Shown here piece by piece: positions 36,550-48,769 of a stretch of DNA of 64,000 nucleotides. How positions within the stretch are numbered: position 1 is the stretch's first letter; each line of letters opens with the position of its first letter. The position numbers and the translations under genes were made by a program. Below the pieces are notes generated by a model that saw only the letters and a list, made by a program, of their open reading frames with translations, did not search any database and was not told the origin of the DNA. The stretch lies in NCBI RefSeq assembly GCF_026210795.1, contig NC_089439.1, forward strand, positions 310,001 through 374,000, written 5' to 3'. The DNA comes from Rhizophagus irregularis (Eukaryota > Glomeromycota > Glomeromycetes > Glomerales > Glomeraceae).

Positions 36550-38210
36550 ATTTGGTACATTTTTTATACTTATTGACTTGGCAAGAAATTAAAACAACAA
36601 CTTCAAAGGAAAGGCTACGACTGGTTCCGTACTCTTAAACAAAAAGATTACCCTGTCCAAAATTTAAACCACAAATCGAAAAAATCGGAAAAATCATAGC
36701 TCAGGAATCGTCATCATCAATCCTATTACATATAGAGAACATTACAACATACCTCCAAGTGACTTGACTTCACCCTTTTACTTAGGAAAAAAAACCTTTC
36801 TGTAGATTAAAACACCTTAGTTACAACGTTTATCTACATTAACATTCCTACAAATCACATAACTATGACTCTCATCTCAATAGATTCCAAATTCTTCAAT
36901 ATATTAATAATTTAATAACCATAGGTAAACGTTTTGCTGCATATGATCAATTTATTTTTATACTGATGGCTCAGTACAAGCTCTAAGTACCAATGAATGT
37001 AGAATGTGTTTCGGTTAAATTCAACTGGTATCCAAGCACCAAAAGAAATATTAAAGGCACGGCAATTTTCTACCATCATCAACCAAGGCGGAAACTACGG
37101 ATATACTGTATGTCCAACACTATTAACGGTCCCGTACAATATTCTACAATACTATTAATTCACCAATGCTCAGCATACGAAGAAAATTTAAAAAGAACTT
37201 TCTGAACTGGGATTTAATCTACTATCTAGTTACAGAAAAGAATTTATTACTTTACTTTACGCAAGGTTAAAGATCGCTCCAACAATGAATACAGCGACGC
37301 GGCTGTAAATTATCTAAACAAGGACGTCAATCACAGACTCTTTTCGTCTTCTTTAGGATTTGTTGCATGAAATCACATCAACATAATCGACCAAAATATC
37401 AGAAAATGGGCAAATACCAATTCAAGCCAAAATTTTCAACAAGTCTCGTCAATAATTCTGCATTACATCCAATCCACGACTCCATCAAATCAGGTCGCAT
37501 ATACTGACATTTCACCCAAATTAGGATTAAACTATCTAAGCGCTCGGACAAGAAAAATAATTACACATATCCAACCGTAAATTATCCAAGATTATATCCA
37601 TCATGGCCAATACTGTGCCCGAAATGCTCCTCTTCACCAGATACAAATGCACACGCGAAGATCAATCCTCCAGTTTGATTAATAAAATATCCAAATGTAA
37701 AGACACCTCCTCTAGGCCCTCCTCTAGGCAAATAGTGACTTAGCTTTCACTTTTGATATCCATCACGCGAACGCAACATTTAACATTTTCAATTCACTCA
37801 CGCATCATATTTCGCTTACAAATAATCACCCAATTTCTTAACTCGCTCATAACCTCATTCCTCAAGATAAACCTCACTGTCCTCACATATCTATGTTATA
37901 ATTATATTGGCAAACTCATATCCGCCATCAATTATTCACCAAATTTATTAAGGAATTCACCAAAGATTTACATCAAACCATTTAGAAGTCTCGCTCTGAT
38001 AAATTCAAAACATGAGAAAACTATTATCGACAACAACAAAAAAATCCGTCGATCAACTAAACGCAAACAACACACAGGCAAAATTCACGCCCAATTACAA
38101 CACATAACTACTATAACCTTCGTATAGTATTTAACTAAATTTCGATTAAAATAGCGTCCAAAATCTAAAAAAGATTAAATTAATTAGATAGATTTTATAA
38201 AAAAAAACCA
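36550..38210 (+). mobile_element. Decayed LINE 3' part with RNase H domain (plus strand)
   Basis: Plus-strand traces in several frames: NPITYREHYNIPPSDLTSPF, SHNYDSHLNRFQILQYINNL, GKRFAAYDQFIF with a decayed TDGS at 36961, KGTAIFYxxSTKAETTAIL near 37050, then SADKLSKQGRQS-like and PKCSSSPDTNAHA near 37620, the last a possible zinc-finger end. It ends in an A-run near 38205. All frames are broken. It lies head to head with the minus-strand LINE, so two independent insertions meet near 36.5 kb. Confidence 0.6.
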
Positions 38211-38947
38211 TAATATGATCATAACGATAAATAAATAAACTTTATAACAACCTATTAAAAATATTTCTTTTCTTCCCTTTCCATTTTAAAAGCTATAAAC
38301 GTAAAAATTTAATTATTAATGAATTAATAAGCCTAATAAAAAAATTATATAAATATTTTTATATAAATATATAATGTAGTGTCTTAAAATACCGTTTTAT
38401 TGCTTCCCAAAGTATAAGAATACTTTAGTTAGTGTAGGATTCTAATGTAGTGCCTTTGTTATTCAATGCGATCTATGTATGAATTCAGTGTGATTTAAGC
38501 GAGATCTTGAAGTTAAAGAGTAAAAATATTGGTCCATTATTTGACAAAACTTTACAAATACATAGCATATATATGCACTTATTGAAATATTAAAGAAAAA
38601 AAGTATAATAGAACTATAAAAAAATTTAGACTCCAAGTATCGAGAGACGAAAATTTTTTTGTATATATTTTTTTTCTGTGTTACGTGATCGACATTAATT
38701 TCAACCATTTTGAAAATGGCGATAGCGTTCACGTCTGAATTTATAAACTTAAAAGTAACTGTACTAAAGCGGTTTCGATAACTCATGGTATCCGCCAAGC
38801 TTTTGTGCAACATTTAGCAGAATTTTACATATTTATCACAAATACAGTACATATAGTACATTAATTTTAATAATAGTACATTAATTTATTATATTTACAA
38901 TTAATAATAAATTTTATTATACAAATTTTCCTATCAAACACTAAATG
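38211..38947. other. Intergenic, 3' flank of the second kinase/MACPF-like gene
   Basis: AT-rich. A 116-codon minus ORF (38813-38463) has no recognisable domain and I do not call it. The 3' UTR of the 38948 gene probably falls here. Confidence 0.3.
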
Positions 38948-41900
38948 TTATTTAGTTTTCAAATTTTCCATATAGGATATTAAATCTTTTTCTAATAATA
39001 ATAATAATAATAATATTTAATAATATTTACAATATTAGTATAATAAAATTAACAAAGCAAAATAATTGAAAAAAAAAATACCAACCTTGACTTGGATCAA
39101 AATATGCATATTTAAAATTATCTTTTGATATCTTATTTTTACTTGCGAAATATTTTATTATAACCCCATTAAGTCCATTAGATTTTTGTTTTAGAAAAAT
39201 TGGTCCATATTTATTCCAATCATTTTCTTTTGTAGTAGAATACAAACTTATAAATTTTGGTTTTAAGGAATCATGCTTAGTTAAGATATTTTTTATAAAT
39301 TTACTATGATTAAAAGATGACATCTCAGAACAATTAGAACTATAATCCAGGATGACGAATGTATGAAAAGTAAAATCGGGTAAATGATCATAACAATTAT
39401 TTTTCGAACAATAAGAATATGTGTACAATCCAGTTCTTTCATTTCCAAAGTTATAAAAATGATGGCCAATTATAAGAGAGTTAGCTGAATCATCCAATTT
39501 TCTTAATACAGGAATTCCAAAACAATGAGATGAGTCTGCTGCTAATAGACGTTCCTGAGTTTGATTATCTGATGCATTAAAATTGTGACTTTCAACTTTA
39601 AATTGAATATTAAAATCTGGGCGATCAAAATTAAAATTCATATCATAACCGGTAATCATGATCATAATTTTCAATTTACATTTACGTTCTTTAAATTTTT
39701 TTTGAATACAATGTATTATAAGTTTTGGTTCTTGATTTGGTGGCCAAAAGATCTGACAATTAAAAATATCATTATTCATTCTGTTTTTATCAACAACCGT
39801 TGCAAAGATACTACATTCTGCAACTTCATCTTTAAGAGTTTCTAAAATATCTTTTGGTATGTTTTTTAGTTTTAAATTTTCATGATTTCCGGGTTTGTTT
39901 AATTTAAATTCATAAATTTCAGTGCTTAAATAAAGAATTTTTTTTCCAACTAATAAAAAGATTTCCTTGCGCAAATCTTCAGGTAAAAGTTTGAAAATGC
40001 TAATTGGATTTTTAATTTTTATGCAATCCCAATTTCTAAATTCTTCTAATGAATTAAGCCATTCCTTTTTATTAAAATCTTTAGAAATAAATTTCTTTCC
40101 TCCAATTAATTTAAGATTTGTATACTTTGTACAATTTTTACTGGAATTGCTTGAATTTGTATTAACAAAATAAGCCCTTGCTCCTAGAATAACTTCTTCT
40201 TTTGGAACGAATTTACCAAATTCTTCTGTAATCTTTCTAAATTTTCTAGGATCTTTAGACTCTATAGCATCTTTTACAGCTTTGATGAATTCTGGATTGG
40301 GTTCCGTTTTGAATTTTAAGGATACTTTACTATATTCAATGACAGTACAAGTTGAATTATTAGTTCTTTTATTTGTATCAATATCTTCAAATAAAAAGAT
40401 ATCTTTTTCCATAAATTGCCCTTCCTTTAAATTAATTTCAGTACATTTGGGTGCATCAGCAATTTCAGTTATATCGTAACCCGTTATTTTAAATGCTTTC
40501 TTATTAGCTCTATCTAAAGATATAGTATGGCCGTACTCTAATTTTAATTTGTTTATTAAAAAATCGTAATCAGGTTCAATTAAATATAAAGTATTATTTT
40601 CTGCATCAATAATTTCTTTTAAAATAATCTCTTTCTCATCTTCTCTTGCTATTTCAGTCATTGAACTATTTGCAAATGATAATGTATCATTCATTATATC
40701 ATTATCCTTTTTGAGTTTTTCACGAATATTTGATAATTTGTCATGTAAATTAAGTTCCAATGATGATAGTCTTTCTAGAATTAATTCGTGCGATGCATGT
40801 TTCATGATTTTTATTTGAAACATTACATTGCAACCCTCATAATCGTCATGTTTGTTTGATTCTTTTGTAATATTTTCTAAATTTTTATTCACGTTAATGA
40901 AGATTGGATTCTCTTTAATTTCTTTTAATTTTTCAACTACTTGTTTAATAGTTGGTCGATTATTTTGTTTATTATTCCAACATTCTAAATAAAGAATTAT
41001 TAAATAAATGATTAAAGGGAATGAAAGTAAAAAGTCATGATTACCTACTTGTATATAGATTAGAATATTCAATTGGAGTACCTGAAACAATTTCTTCTCT
41101 ACGGCCTTGTGAAATTTTTTTAGCTAAATTGCAATCATATGATACATCACAGAACGGTCTTTTACCACTTGAGATTTCCCATAAAAGTACACCAATACTG
41201 TAAACATCACTTCTTTCATTTAAAGAGAAATTCTTGTCAATAAGTTTTTGTGGATCAATATAAGGAATTGCGTCAAATAATTGCGATTCAGATACCATTT
41301 TGATTCTTTTTAATAATCCAAAATTTGCCAATTTAATATTATTTTGATGAACCAACACATTACTAGAATTCTATTATATTACAAAATAAATGAAAGATTA
41401 TTTTTAACTTTTCAATTATTTGATTCAAAAAATACAAAAAAAAAAATAAATGAAATTTTACCAAGTCACGATGTACAATTTTTTTATTATGCAAAAATGA
41501 TACAGCGTAAGCCAACTGAAATGCTAATTCGTATTTGTTATTCCAAGTTAATTTATTAAATGTTTGCTTTAGATAATCTTGAAGGGAACCGTTATCGGCA
41601 TATTCCATTACGAGTAATTTTTCTAAATGAATAAAAGAAGTATTCATTAAATTTCATTTGATTATTTAGTTTTGTATAAAAAGGAAAATCTCAGACGTTA
41701 CCTGAATTAGAATTTGTAATACCAAGGAAACGAATAATTTTGTCATGAACATCTACTGCTCGTTGAAGATTAATCTTAAAATATAAATAAAGATTAAAAT
41801 ATTTTATTAGTAGGTAAATATAAAGAATATAAAATATATTTTTATTAAATTACCTCCTCGCGAACAATTTCTTCAAAAATATCTTTGTCAAAATTAAGAG

Positions 41901-42054
41901 ATTTTAACACGAAATATTGCTCAGAATTTCTCCTTTCTGCACGGTAGACTTTTCCAAATTTTCCTTCGCCAATTTCTTTAATATTACTAAAATCGCTATA
42001 GTTGTAATATAAATGTGGGTCGCACGATTGATATTTTACGTTATTATTTGACAT
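38948..42054 (-). CDS. Kinase-like protein (DFG changed to NFG) fused to a ubiquitin-like segment and MACPF-like region
   Basis: Minus-strand exons 42054-41854, 41774-41702, 41622-41462, 41370-41049, 40984-39086 and 38991-38948; about 899 residues. The kinase part has loop GEGKFGKVYRA, VLKS and VHRDL (ending about 145), but the Mg-binding motif is NFG (161-163) instead of DFG, so it is a likely pseudokinase or a very unusual enzyme. The donor at 41049 (GTAGGT) is required to keep frame into the KCWNNKQNNRP exon. One ubiquitin-like segment lies at about 307-389, then the conserved C-terminal module with EEFGKFVPKEE and ILGARAYF (about 505-526). The C-terminal ~510 residues are closely similar to the 26105 gene, which has two ubiquitin-like segments. 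The final exon (DLISYMENLK) is conserved between the two. Confidence 0.8.
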
Positions 42055-44754
42055 CTTTACAATTTTAAATAGAGAAAGAATTTACGTATAAGGCGGGGAT
42101 GGGATTAAAGGATTTTGACAATATTGGCGAATCAATAAATATTCAAAATCTCCTCCGTTAAAGTTCCGGAATTGGGGATACGAAATTATGCGATACCAAA
42201 TCACATCGTTGCACCTATAATATGATACATAACTAAAATAAAATCTGAATGGTCTTTTTTTATGCTGATATTATTACACAAAATCAGCCAAACCTAAATA
42301 AAGAAAGTACATAACTTTCAGGGCTAGATTTATTTACAAAAAAAATAAAAAAATAAGGAAATAATACAATTAAATCATAAAATTTCACATTATGATGTAT
42401 GTCCTACTAAATTTGTTTATTTTTTTTCTTTACAAAGACGCCATTTAAAAAGAATTAACATGAAACAAAAATTGTATTTTAAATTTACATTAATAAATAA
42501 CTCTTTTTTATTTTATTAATTTAAACAAACAAAAAATTAATTTTCAAATTGACAATTTCAGAAATATCCTTATGGATAATGGTATTATTCCATACATATA
42601 AAGATTAAAAAAGTTTTATTTAATCTCCTAAATTATAAAACAGAATAAAGAAAAAAACGCGCACGGTACAATACATATTTTATGTTTTATTTTTAACTTA
42701 CTCCGTTTTTTAGTTATTTTTATTTCCTTTTTCTTAAGGAAAAAAGGGTAAGAAAAAGGGGAGTATGTAATAATGATCGTACCCCTAAAAGTTCAAACTC
42801 GTTTGATAAAATTAGTTGACTTAATCTTTCAGACCTGTTTCATTTAGTTAAAGTACTGAATTATTCTACGGTGAAGTGAAAAGGACAAGTGTACAATATT
42901 TTCATGCGAAATTATTATTCTTCATAAATAATCAAATTTGATAATAATTTGATATCTAAGTAGTTCATCTTTATTTAAAAGTCACCGTATATTTAGCCGT
43001 GCAAACATGATTTAAAGGTATTTTACTTCAATATTTCAAAATAAATAAATAAATAAAATTCAAACAAATGTTTATTAAAAAATTGCTAATTCGCGGAATC
43101 TCACAAAAACATTGTGTTTCTTTGATAATTTTTTTTAAAAAAATTTAATACATCTAATTAATGTCTTGTGAATAATAGTTTTCATATTCCACGCATCAAC
43201 GCACCAGCGGTAATCTTAATTATAGAAAATTATAAAACAAATTGATATTGACATTTGATTTTACAATTTCTAAACACGGTAACATTCAATCTTCAAATTT
43301 AATTTCCGGCCTAGAAAAATCTTTAACCCTTTTATTGTGATTTCGCCAGGTATTCAATATACTTTATATAGTTATTAAAGAAATTCTTTGAATTTTTTGT
43401 CACACATATATTTATCAATCGTAGTGGGGCTAAAAGTACTCTCATCAAATGATCAACGCCACGCATGTCTCAATCGTATGGGGCTAAAACTACGCCGATT
43501 AAATGATCAACGCTATGCATGTCGTACAGTTGAAAGTCCTTTTCTACCTTTTAAATAAAAAGAAAGTTCTGTAGTACGTAATTGTATTACAGTACGTTTT
43601 TCTTTAGAAATCTATTAGTTCCATGGAAATGATGGAATTCATTTCACGAAGAATTATAATTAGATTAATTGTTGTTTTCTATAGTTCCTGTAAATCAGGT
43701 TTACTACTATTTTGTCCGAAAGAAAATATTTTAACTTTGAAATTTTAAAGATTTAATATATCAAATATATCATCCGGATTTGAAGAATTAATAACGAATT
43801 TTTAGAATTCTTGGTAATAATGAGAAAATTATCGATATCCATGTACTTTTATAATAAAATCATTATTTAAATTAAATTCAAAATCCGAAAAAAAAATTAT
43901 ACCTTACAAAATTCTAGAAAATTCCAAACTTCAACAATTATTAAAAATATTCTAAATGTGGAATTAAAAGAAAAATTAACTTTGTTTATATTTCCTTTTA
44001 AATAAAGACCTCCTTGAGTTTCATGTAAATAAAAGTTGTCATAATTATCGTTGTTTCGGACTTTACCTATCGTGTAACAAATTTACGGAGTCTTGGTACA
44101 CTATTTTTAGATGCTATAGTGTGTATACTAATTAAATAAATAAAACAATTAATACATATAATAATCGATATTATATTCATTCATTTTTTTCGATTACAAA
44201 TCCTTTCCTTATATGGGAATAAAACAATTTTTATTTGTTGGGAATATTTCCACAAGGAAAAAGTAACGTTAACCAAATGTTACAAATGTTACACGATTTG
44301 ATTAAAAAGGTTGATTACTAAATAGTTTCCGGAATTTTTATATTAAAAACATTTTATTCTAAAAAAAGTTTAGCGAGAAAAAAAAAATTCCATTAGCTTT
44401 CAATTATTTCCAAAATTGTAAATTTTTGAAGGATATATATAATTTTTCATTGTAAATATTTAATATATTTTTTTTTATTATAAATATTATAAACCATTTT
44501 TTTTTTTATTCTTTTCAATTCTTTTAAACATATATATATAAAAAATCCGGTATAAGTCTTCCTTGATTTGGCAACATTTTACTGTTGATAAATATATTAT
44601 ATGTTCAGTTATAAAATTTTAAGTATTAATTTACTTGGTAAATAAAAATTTTATACACTGTACCCAACTTCGATTTTAACGCACATTATTTTCAACACCT
44701 CCCTCATAAACTGCAACTTTTCTTCTTACTTAATTACTTAATTGCATCTGCAAT
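42055..44754. other. Long AT-rich intergenic region between divergent genes
   Basis: About 2.7 kb separating the minus-strand gene at 42054 from the plus-strand gene at 44755; probably contains both promoters. A 55-bp tandem duplication lies at 43416-43525. No ORF of interest. Confidence 0.45.
43416..43525. repeat. Imperfect 55-bp tandem duplication
   Basis: Unit 1 at 43416-43470 starts CAATCGTAGTGGGGCTAAAA and ends ATCAACGCCACGCATGTCT; unit 2 at 43471-43525 starts CAATCGTATGGGGCTAAAAC and ends ATCAACGCTATGCATGTCG. It lies in the shared upstream region of two related genes, so a regulatory role is possible but unproven. Confidence 0.7.
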
Positions 44755-46540
44755 ATGTGTAAAAATAATAATTCAGATCCGCCTGTTACAGTCAAAGTAA
44801 TAAATGACTCTATAAAATTTTCTAAAATTTTAAGTTGGAAAAAGAATTTGTCACAGATTCGTTCAGAACTTGAAGAGAATAATAGTATAATTGATATGGA
44901 ATTATCATTATTCGTAAAAATTTCAACATCAAAAGATGAAGGTGAGCGTTTAGAAGTAATAGACAGAGATGATGAAAATAAGAGAACGTTAGAAGAAATC
45001 ATGGATACAAAAAAAAAAGTTTTATATTTACAAAAGTATCCATGGGAAAATTTTAACGAAGACCATAAATTAGAACATGGATACACCATAACTAATAATA
45101 ATGTACTTATAAAAGCTAATAAGAAGGCGTTTACAATAACGAATTGCGAAATTAAAAAAATTGTGGGAAAACGTACAGAAGATAATCCAAAAACTAAAAA
45201 AGAGGACTTTATTGAATATTCAAAAGTATCTTTAAGTTTCAAATTAAAACCAACTGAAGAATTTATTATAAGAGTAAGAAAAGCCTTAGAATCTGATAAT
45301 ATACTTCAGAAATTAAGGGAAATAGTTAAAGATTATGGAGAATTCATCTCAGAAGAAATTATTTTAGGTGGACAAGTCTATTTTGAAGATTCAAGTAAAA
45401 ATAAATATAAATTATTTGTTGGAGGAGAAAAGCGTGATTACTCATCCTTTAATGAAGTCGAATGGTCAAAACATTTGAACAATTTAAACAATTTGCATTG
45501 CATAAAATTAATAAAACCCATTAGTATTTTTCAACTTTTGCCTGATGAATTACGTAAAGGCGTCTTATCTTCAATCGGTGTAAAAATCATTTATACTAAA
45601 ACTGAAGATTGTAAATATGATTTAAAAGAATCCAGAAAGCGTGTAGAAAATATTCCACAAGATGTTTTAACGATATTTCAAAATGAAGATTCTGAATGTG
45701 AGATTTTTGTAGCAGTTATTGATGTAAAAGAGAAAGATTTTTTTAACTGTCGAATCTCTCATCAAGATGGTGAAGATCCAAAACTTATAATACATTGTAT
45801 TCAAAAAAAATTCAAAATACGTGAATGTAAATTAAAAATTAGATGGATGGTTATTGGTTATGATGTAAATTTTGGACTTAATTCTTCAGATTTTGACGTT
45901 CAATTGGAAAAATTTAAAGTACAAAATTGTGATGATCACATTTATAAGCGTTTTCTAGAATTGAAAAGTGATCCTTCAGTACTTTGTTTTGGAATACCCA
46001 AATTAAGCAAGTTGGATCGCACAAATGAGTCATTTACTGTCGGTCATCATTTTTTTGACGATCAAAAAAATAAAAAGACTGGATTGTGCACATTTTCTTA
46101 TTGTTTAAAACAAAAACAAAATGTCAATCTACCTGAATTTACTTTTCATATGTTTATAATAAAATGTAATAATACTTCCTGTAATTACGGGATGGTGCCT
46201 TTTAAAAAGAAGATAAGCAATTGGCCTAAAATTTCGATAAATAAGAAGCCGAAATTTATTAGTATATATTCTTCGGGAGAAAATAAGTGTAGTCCGATTT
46301 TTCTAAAACAAAAAATTAATGGGATTAAAATTAAATATTTAAAATGCAATAATGAAAATAATATTTCTCAACCAAGATTACATGAATCAGATAATCTACA
46401 ACATGCGTATTTTCAAACAAACCATGAAGGTCGGATCGGTCGGTATTATTTACTTTTTTTTTTAAATTTATTTTAAAACTTTATTACTAAACAATCATCT
46501 ATTATTATTAATAGGTAATAATTGGGTTGACAAATTCTGA
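44755..46540 (+). CDS. Stand-alone ubiquitin-like plus MACPF-like protein (no kinase)
   Basis: Two exons, 44755-46429 and 46515-46540, give about 566 residues. The first 94 residues form one ubiquitin-like segment (VTVKVIND, NLSQIRSEL helix, KVLYLQK). Next comes the same module as the kinase fusions at 26105 and 38948: ANKKAF, EYSKVSLSFKLKP, the MACPF-like segment DYGEFI-x(3)-IILGGQVYF (about 193-210; here with GG, closer to the canonical signature), PKLIIHCIQKKFK and CFGIPKLSKLD. The short second exon (EGNNWVDKF) rests on the GAAG/GTCGG donor at the same place as in the paralogues, though its sequence differs. If unspliced, the frame reaches a stop at 46476. No signal peptide or clear membrane segment. 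It sits opposite the 42054 gene in divergent orientation. Confidence 0.78.
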
Positions 46541-47039
46541 AGATGAAATAAATAATTTATCAATACAAAATGGAAACAAGATTTACGCTGTATATTTATA
46601 AAAATCCTTACATTGTTGGTATTTATATTCTAATTTTTTATGATTTGGAAGCTTTCTTAAAGAAATTAATTGGTAAAACATTGAAACTAACTGAAATTTA
46701 ATTTTCAATATTTAGAGAAACTTTTAGACTTATACATATATTACCTGTATTAATATAATAAACATTAAAATAATATGTACACAAAAAAAAAAGTATTAAA
46801 ATCGATATAATAATAGATATATACATTTTTCTATTTTCTGCATCTCATCATATTCATTTACTCTTTCGTCTTCAATATAATAATATAATAATAATATAAT
46901 ATCTTCGATTTTATATCAGACATACGGTTAGGGAAGGAAAAGTTCGGGTAGAGCGATTTGAGTCGTTTCATTCCATTCGGTTTGGTCCAAATCGGTTTTA
47001 ATAAATTTCACCGATCCGGTTTTTCACTTTGACGGCTCA
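46541..47039. other. Intergenic, 3' flank
   Basis: AT-rich with a CGGTTTGGTCC/ATCGG patch at 46925-47040 of transposon-like GC content. No gene. Confidence 0.3.
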
Positions 47040-48075
47040 ACTTGGTTTTTTCAATAGCATCAGTTCGGAACCAGAGTCCCTACATATTGTGCACGGATAG
47101 CGTGAATTGCGTTCATGCATTCAACAAATTTTCTACACTATCGACGCCAATTGAAAATCAAGAATTATCTAACGTTTCCAATTTGAAAATCCATATACAC
47201 AAAATTAAAGCACATACATACTGTATGGTCCGAACAATGATGTAGCAGATATCATACCTTGGTTAAAGAGGGCGCGAGGGTTACAATTAAAAACGCCTCT
47301 CTAAAACACTTACCTAACGTTTGTACATGGAAAAATAATATTCCTATTGACTAAAACTTACGAAATTTTCTCAAAATACCTACAGACATAATCATTTAAC
47401 TAACAAGTTAATTAACCTCAAAAGTTTACACCCTGCCATAACAGATTATTTAATGGATCAATTAACTTGCTTTGATCGAATTAGTACCTCCAAAATAATC
47501 TCCCACAAATCAAAAACAATCTTCAATTGTGCCAGCCTATAAAATCCAACATTATATACAAACACAAATGTTACTTTTGCAGAATCCAATGAACATTAAT
47601 ATATATGTATTGCACATATATGTGAGTAGTATTTGGTGTATTTTATTTCTATAACAACTCCTCATAGACAAACTTAAGGACGTCTCTAAATGCTTGCCAT
47701 ATCAATTCAACGCATTTCTTAATGCTTCAGATATTCTTAACTGGACCTTGCTTACCAATGAATATTTATTTAATGCTTCACGGTTTTATTTCCAAACAAT
47801 TAACGTCATTAATCAACAGGATCATCCCAAATTTTCGTAATCCGTTAATATATTGTATAGTCATAATGAAGTTCGATTATGTACGATCGTTTGTATTGTT
47901 ACTTTGTTCTCCTTGCAATTTCAAATATGTATTCAATCTTTTAGAGTACTTTAGATAGTGCCACGACGTTAGACAAATCATGTTAGTAGATCGAGAGATA
48001 TATATTCATTCTATTCCAAACTTCTTATTTTACAAAGCTCAATAAAGAAATGCGTGTTACTAATATATATTATAA
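47040..48075 (+). mobile_element. Decayed LINE end with RNase H traces and poly(A)-type tail
   Basis: Plus-strand traces SPYILCTDSVNCVHAFNKFS and IHKIKAHTYC match the TDS and VKAH regions of LINE RNase H domains, followed by AREGYN-like and KTPL-like pieces. The body is full of stops. It ends with CAATAAAGAAATGCGTGTTAC and A-rich sequence (48040-48075), the tail also seen at 34771 and 14380. Left limit uncertain. Confidence 0.55.
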
Positions 48076-48256
48076 AAAAAAATTAAATAAAAAAAATAAA
48101 AAAAATGTATTCAACCTTCAATGATTTTACATTTGCTAAAGTCTTTTTTCGTATTCTGAGAGCTCACTTTTTTCTATGAGCTCTACTATAGTTATTTTGA
48201 TCAGTGATCTCTTGATTGTAGGGAATAGGGAGTCAGGTCACTTTGATGAATCTTCA

Positions 48257-48521
48257 CCCTGTAAAAAAAAAATGTCCGGAAATTGTAGCTAAAAACATCC
48301 GGAAAATGTCCGTGTGTCCGGAAAACGTCCAGAAAATTGCAATATTCCGGACACTTTCTGGACGCTGGGTCTGAACCCTCCTGGACATTTTCTGGACATT
48401 TTCCGGAAAATGGAAATTTTCCAACGTCCGGAATATTGCAATATTCCGGACATATTCCAGACAAATAAACATTTTCCGGACGTTTTCAGCTACAATTTCC
48501 GGACATTCTTTTTTTATAGGG
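48257..48521. mobile_element. CCGGA-rich fold-back element with TCA target duplication (265 bp)
   Basis: Left end CCCTGTAAAAAAAAAATGTC and right end, reverse-complemented, CCCTATAAAAAAAGAATGTC; the arms match for about 50 bp and both continue with CCGGAAATTGTAGCT. It is flanked by TCA on both sides (48254-48256 and 48522-48524). The interior is built of repeated TTTTCCGGACA-type motifs on both strands. It shares its termini with 25386 and 6770 but not its interior. Confidence 0.85.
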
Positions 48522-48769
48522 TCATTAATAATCGTACATGCTAAATTTGGTAATCACACAATTAATTTATTTTAACCATTTTAATCACGCGCAATGAAAC
48601 CAAGAAAAGTGCGATCGGCCCTCAATCATTTCTAATTTTAGTCTGAAAGGCTTTTAGTCCTACCTATAGCAGCTATAAATTGGGGTTTTGTAGACCTTTT
48701 TAGCTTTTAAGTCTTTCTCATAACGTGCACATCTAAAATTTTTTTATTTTATTGTAACGTTATATTATA
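48522..48769. promoter_or_regulatory. Short upstream region of the ion channel gene
   Basis: About 250 bp between the fold-back element and the channel ATG at 48770. TATATTATA lies directly before the ATG. It presumably contains the promoter or 5' UTR, with the element immediately upstream. Confidence 0.3.

Noticed and set aside
38463..38813. 116-codon minus-strand ORF
   Set aside because: No recognisable domain, no paralogue in the window, composition like translated AT-rich DNA. It may be real but I cannot support it.
44730..45242. 170-codon minus-strand ORF
   Set aside because: Antisense shadow of the well-supported gene at 44755-46540.
48201..48544. Overlapping ORFs on both strands with repeated PEYCNIPD/FPDVF peptides
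   Set aside because: They are translations of the palindromic CCGGA-rich fold-back element, not genes.
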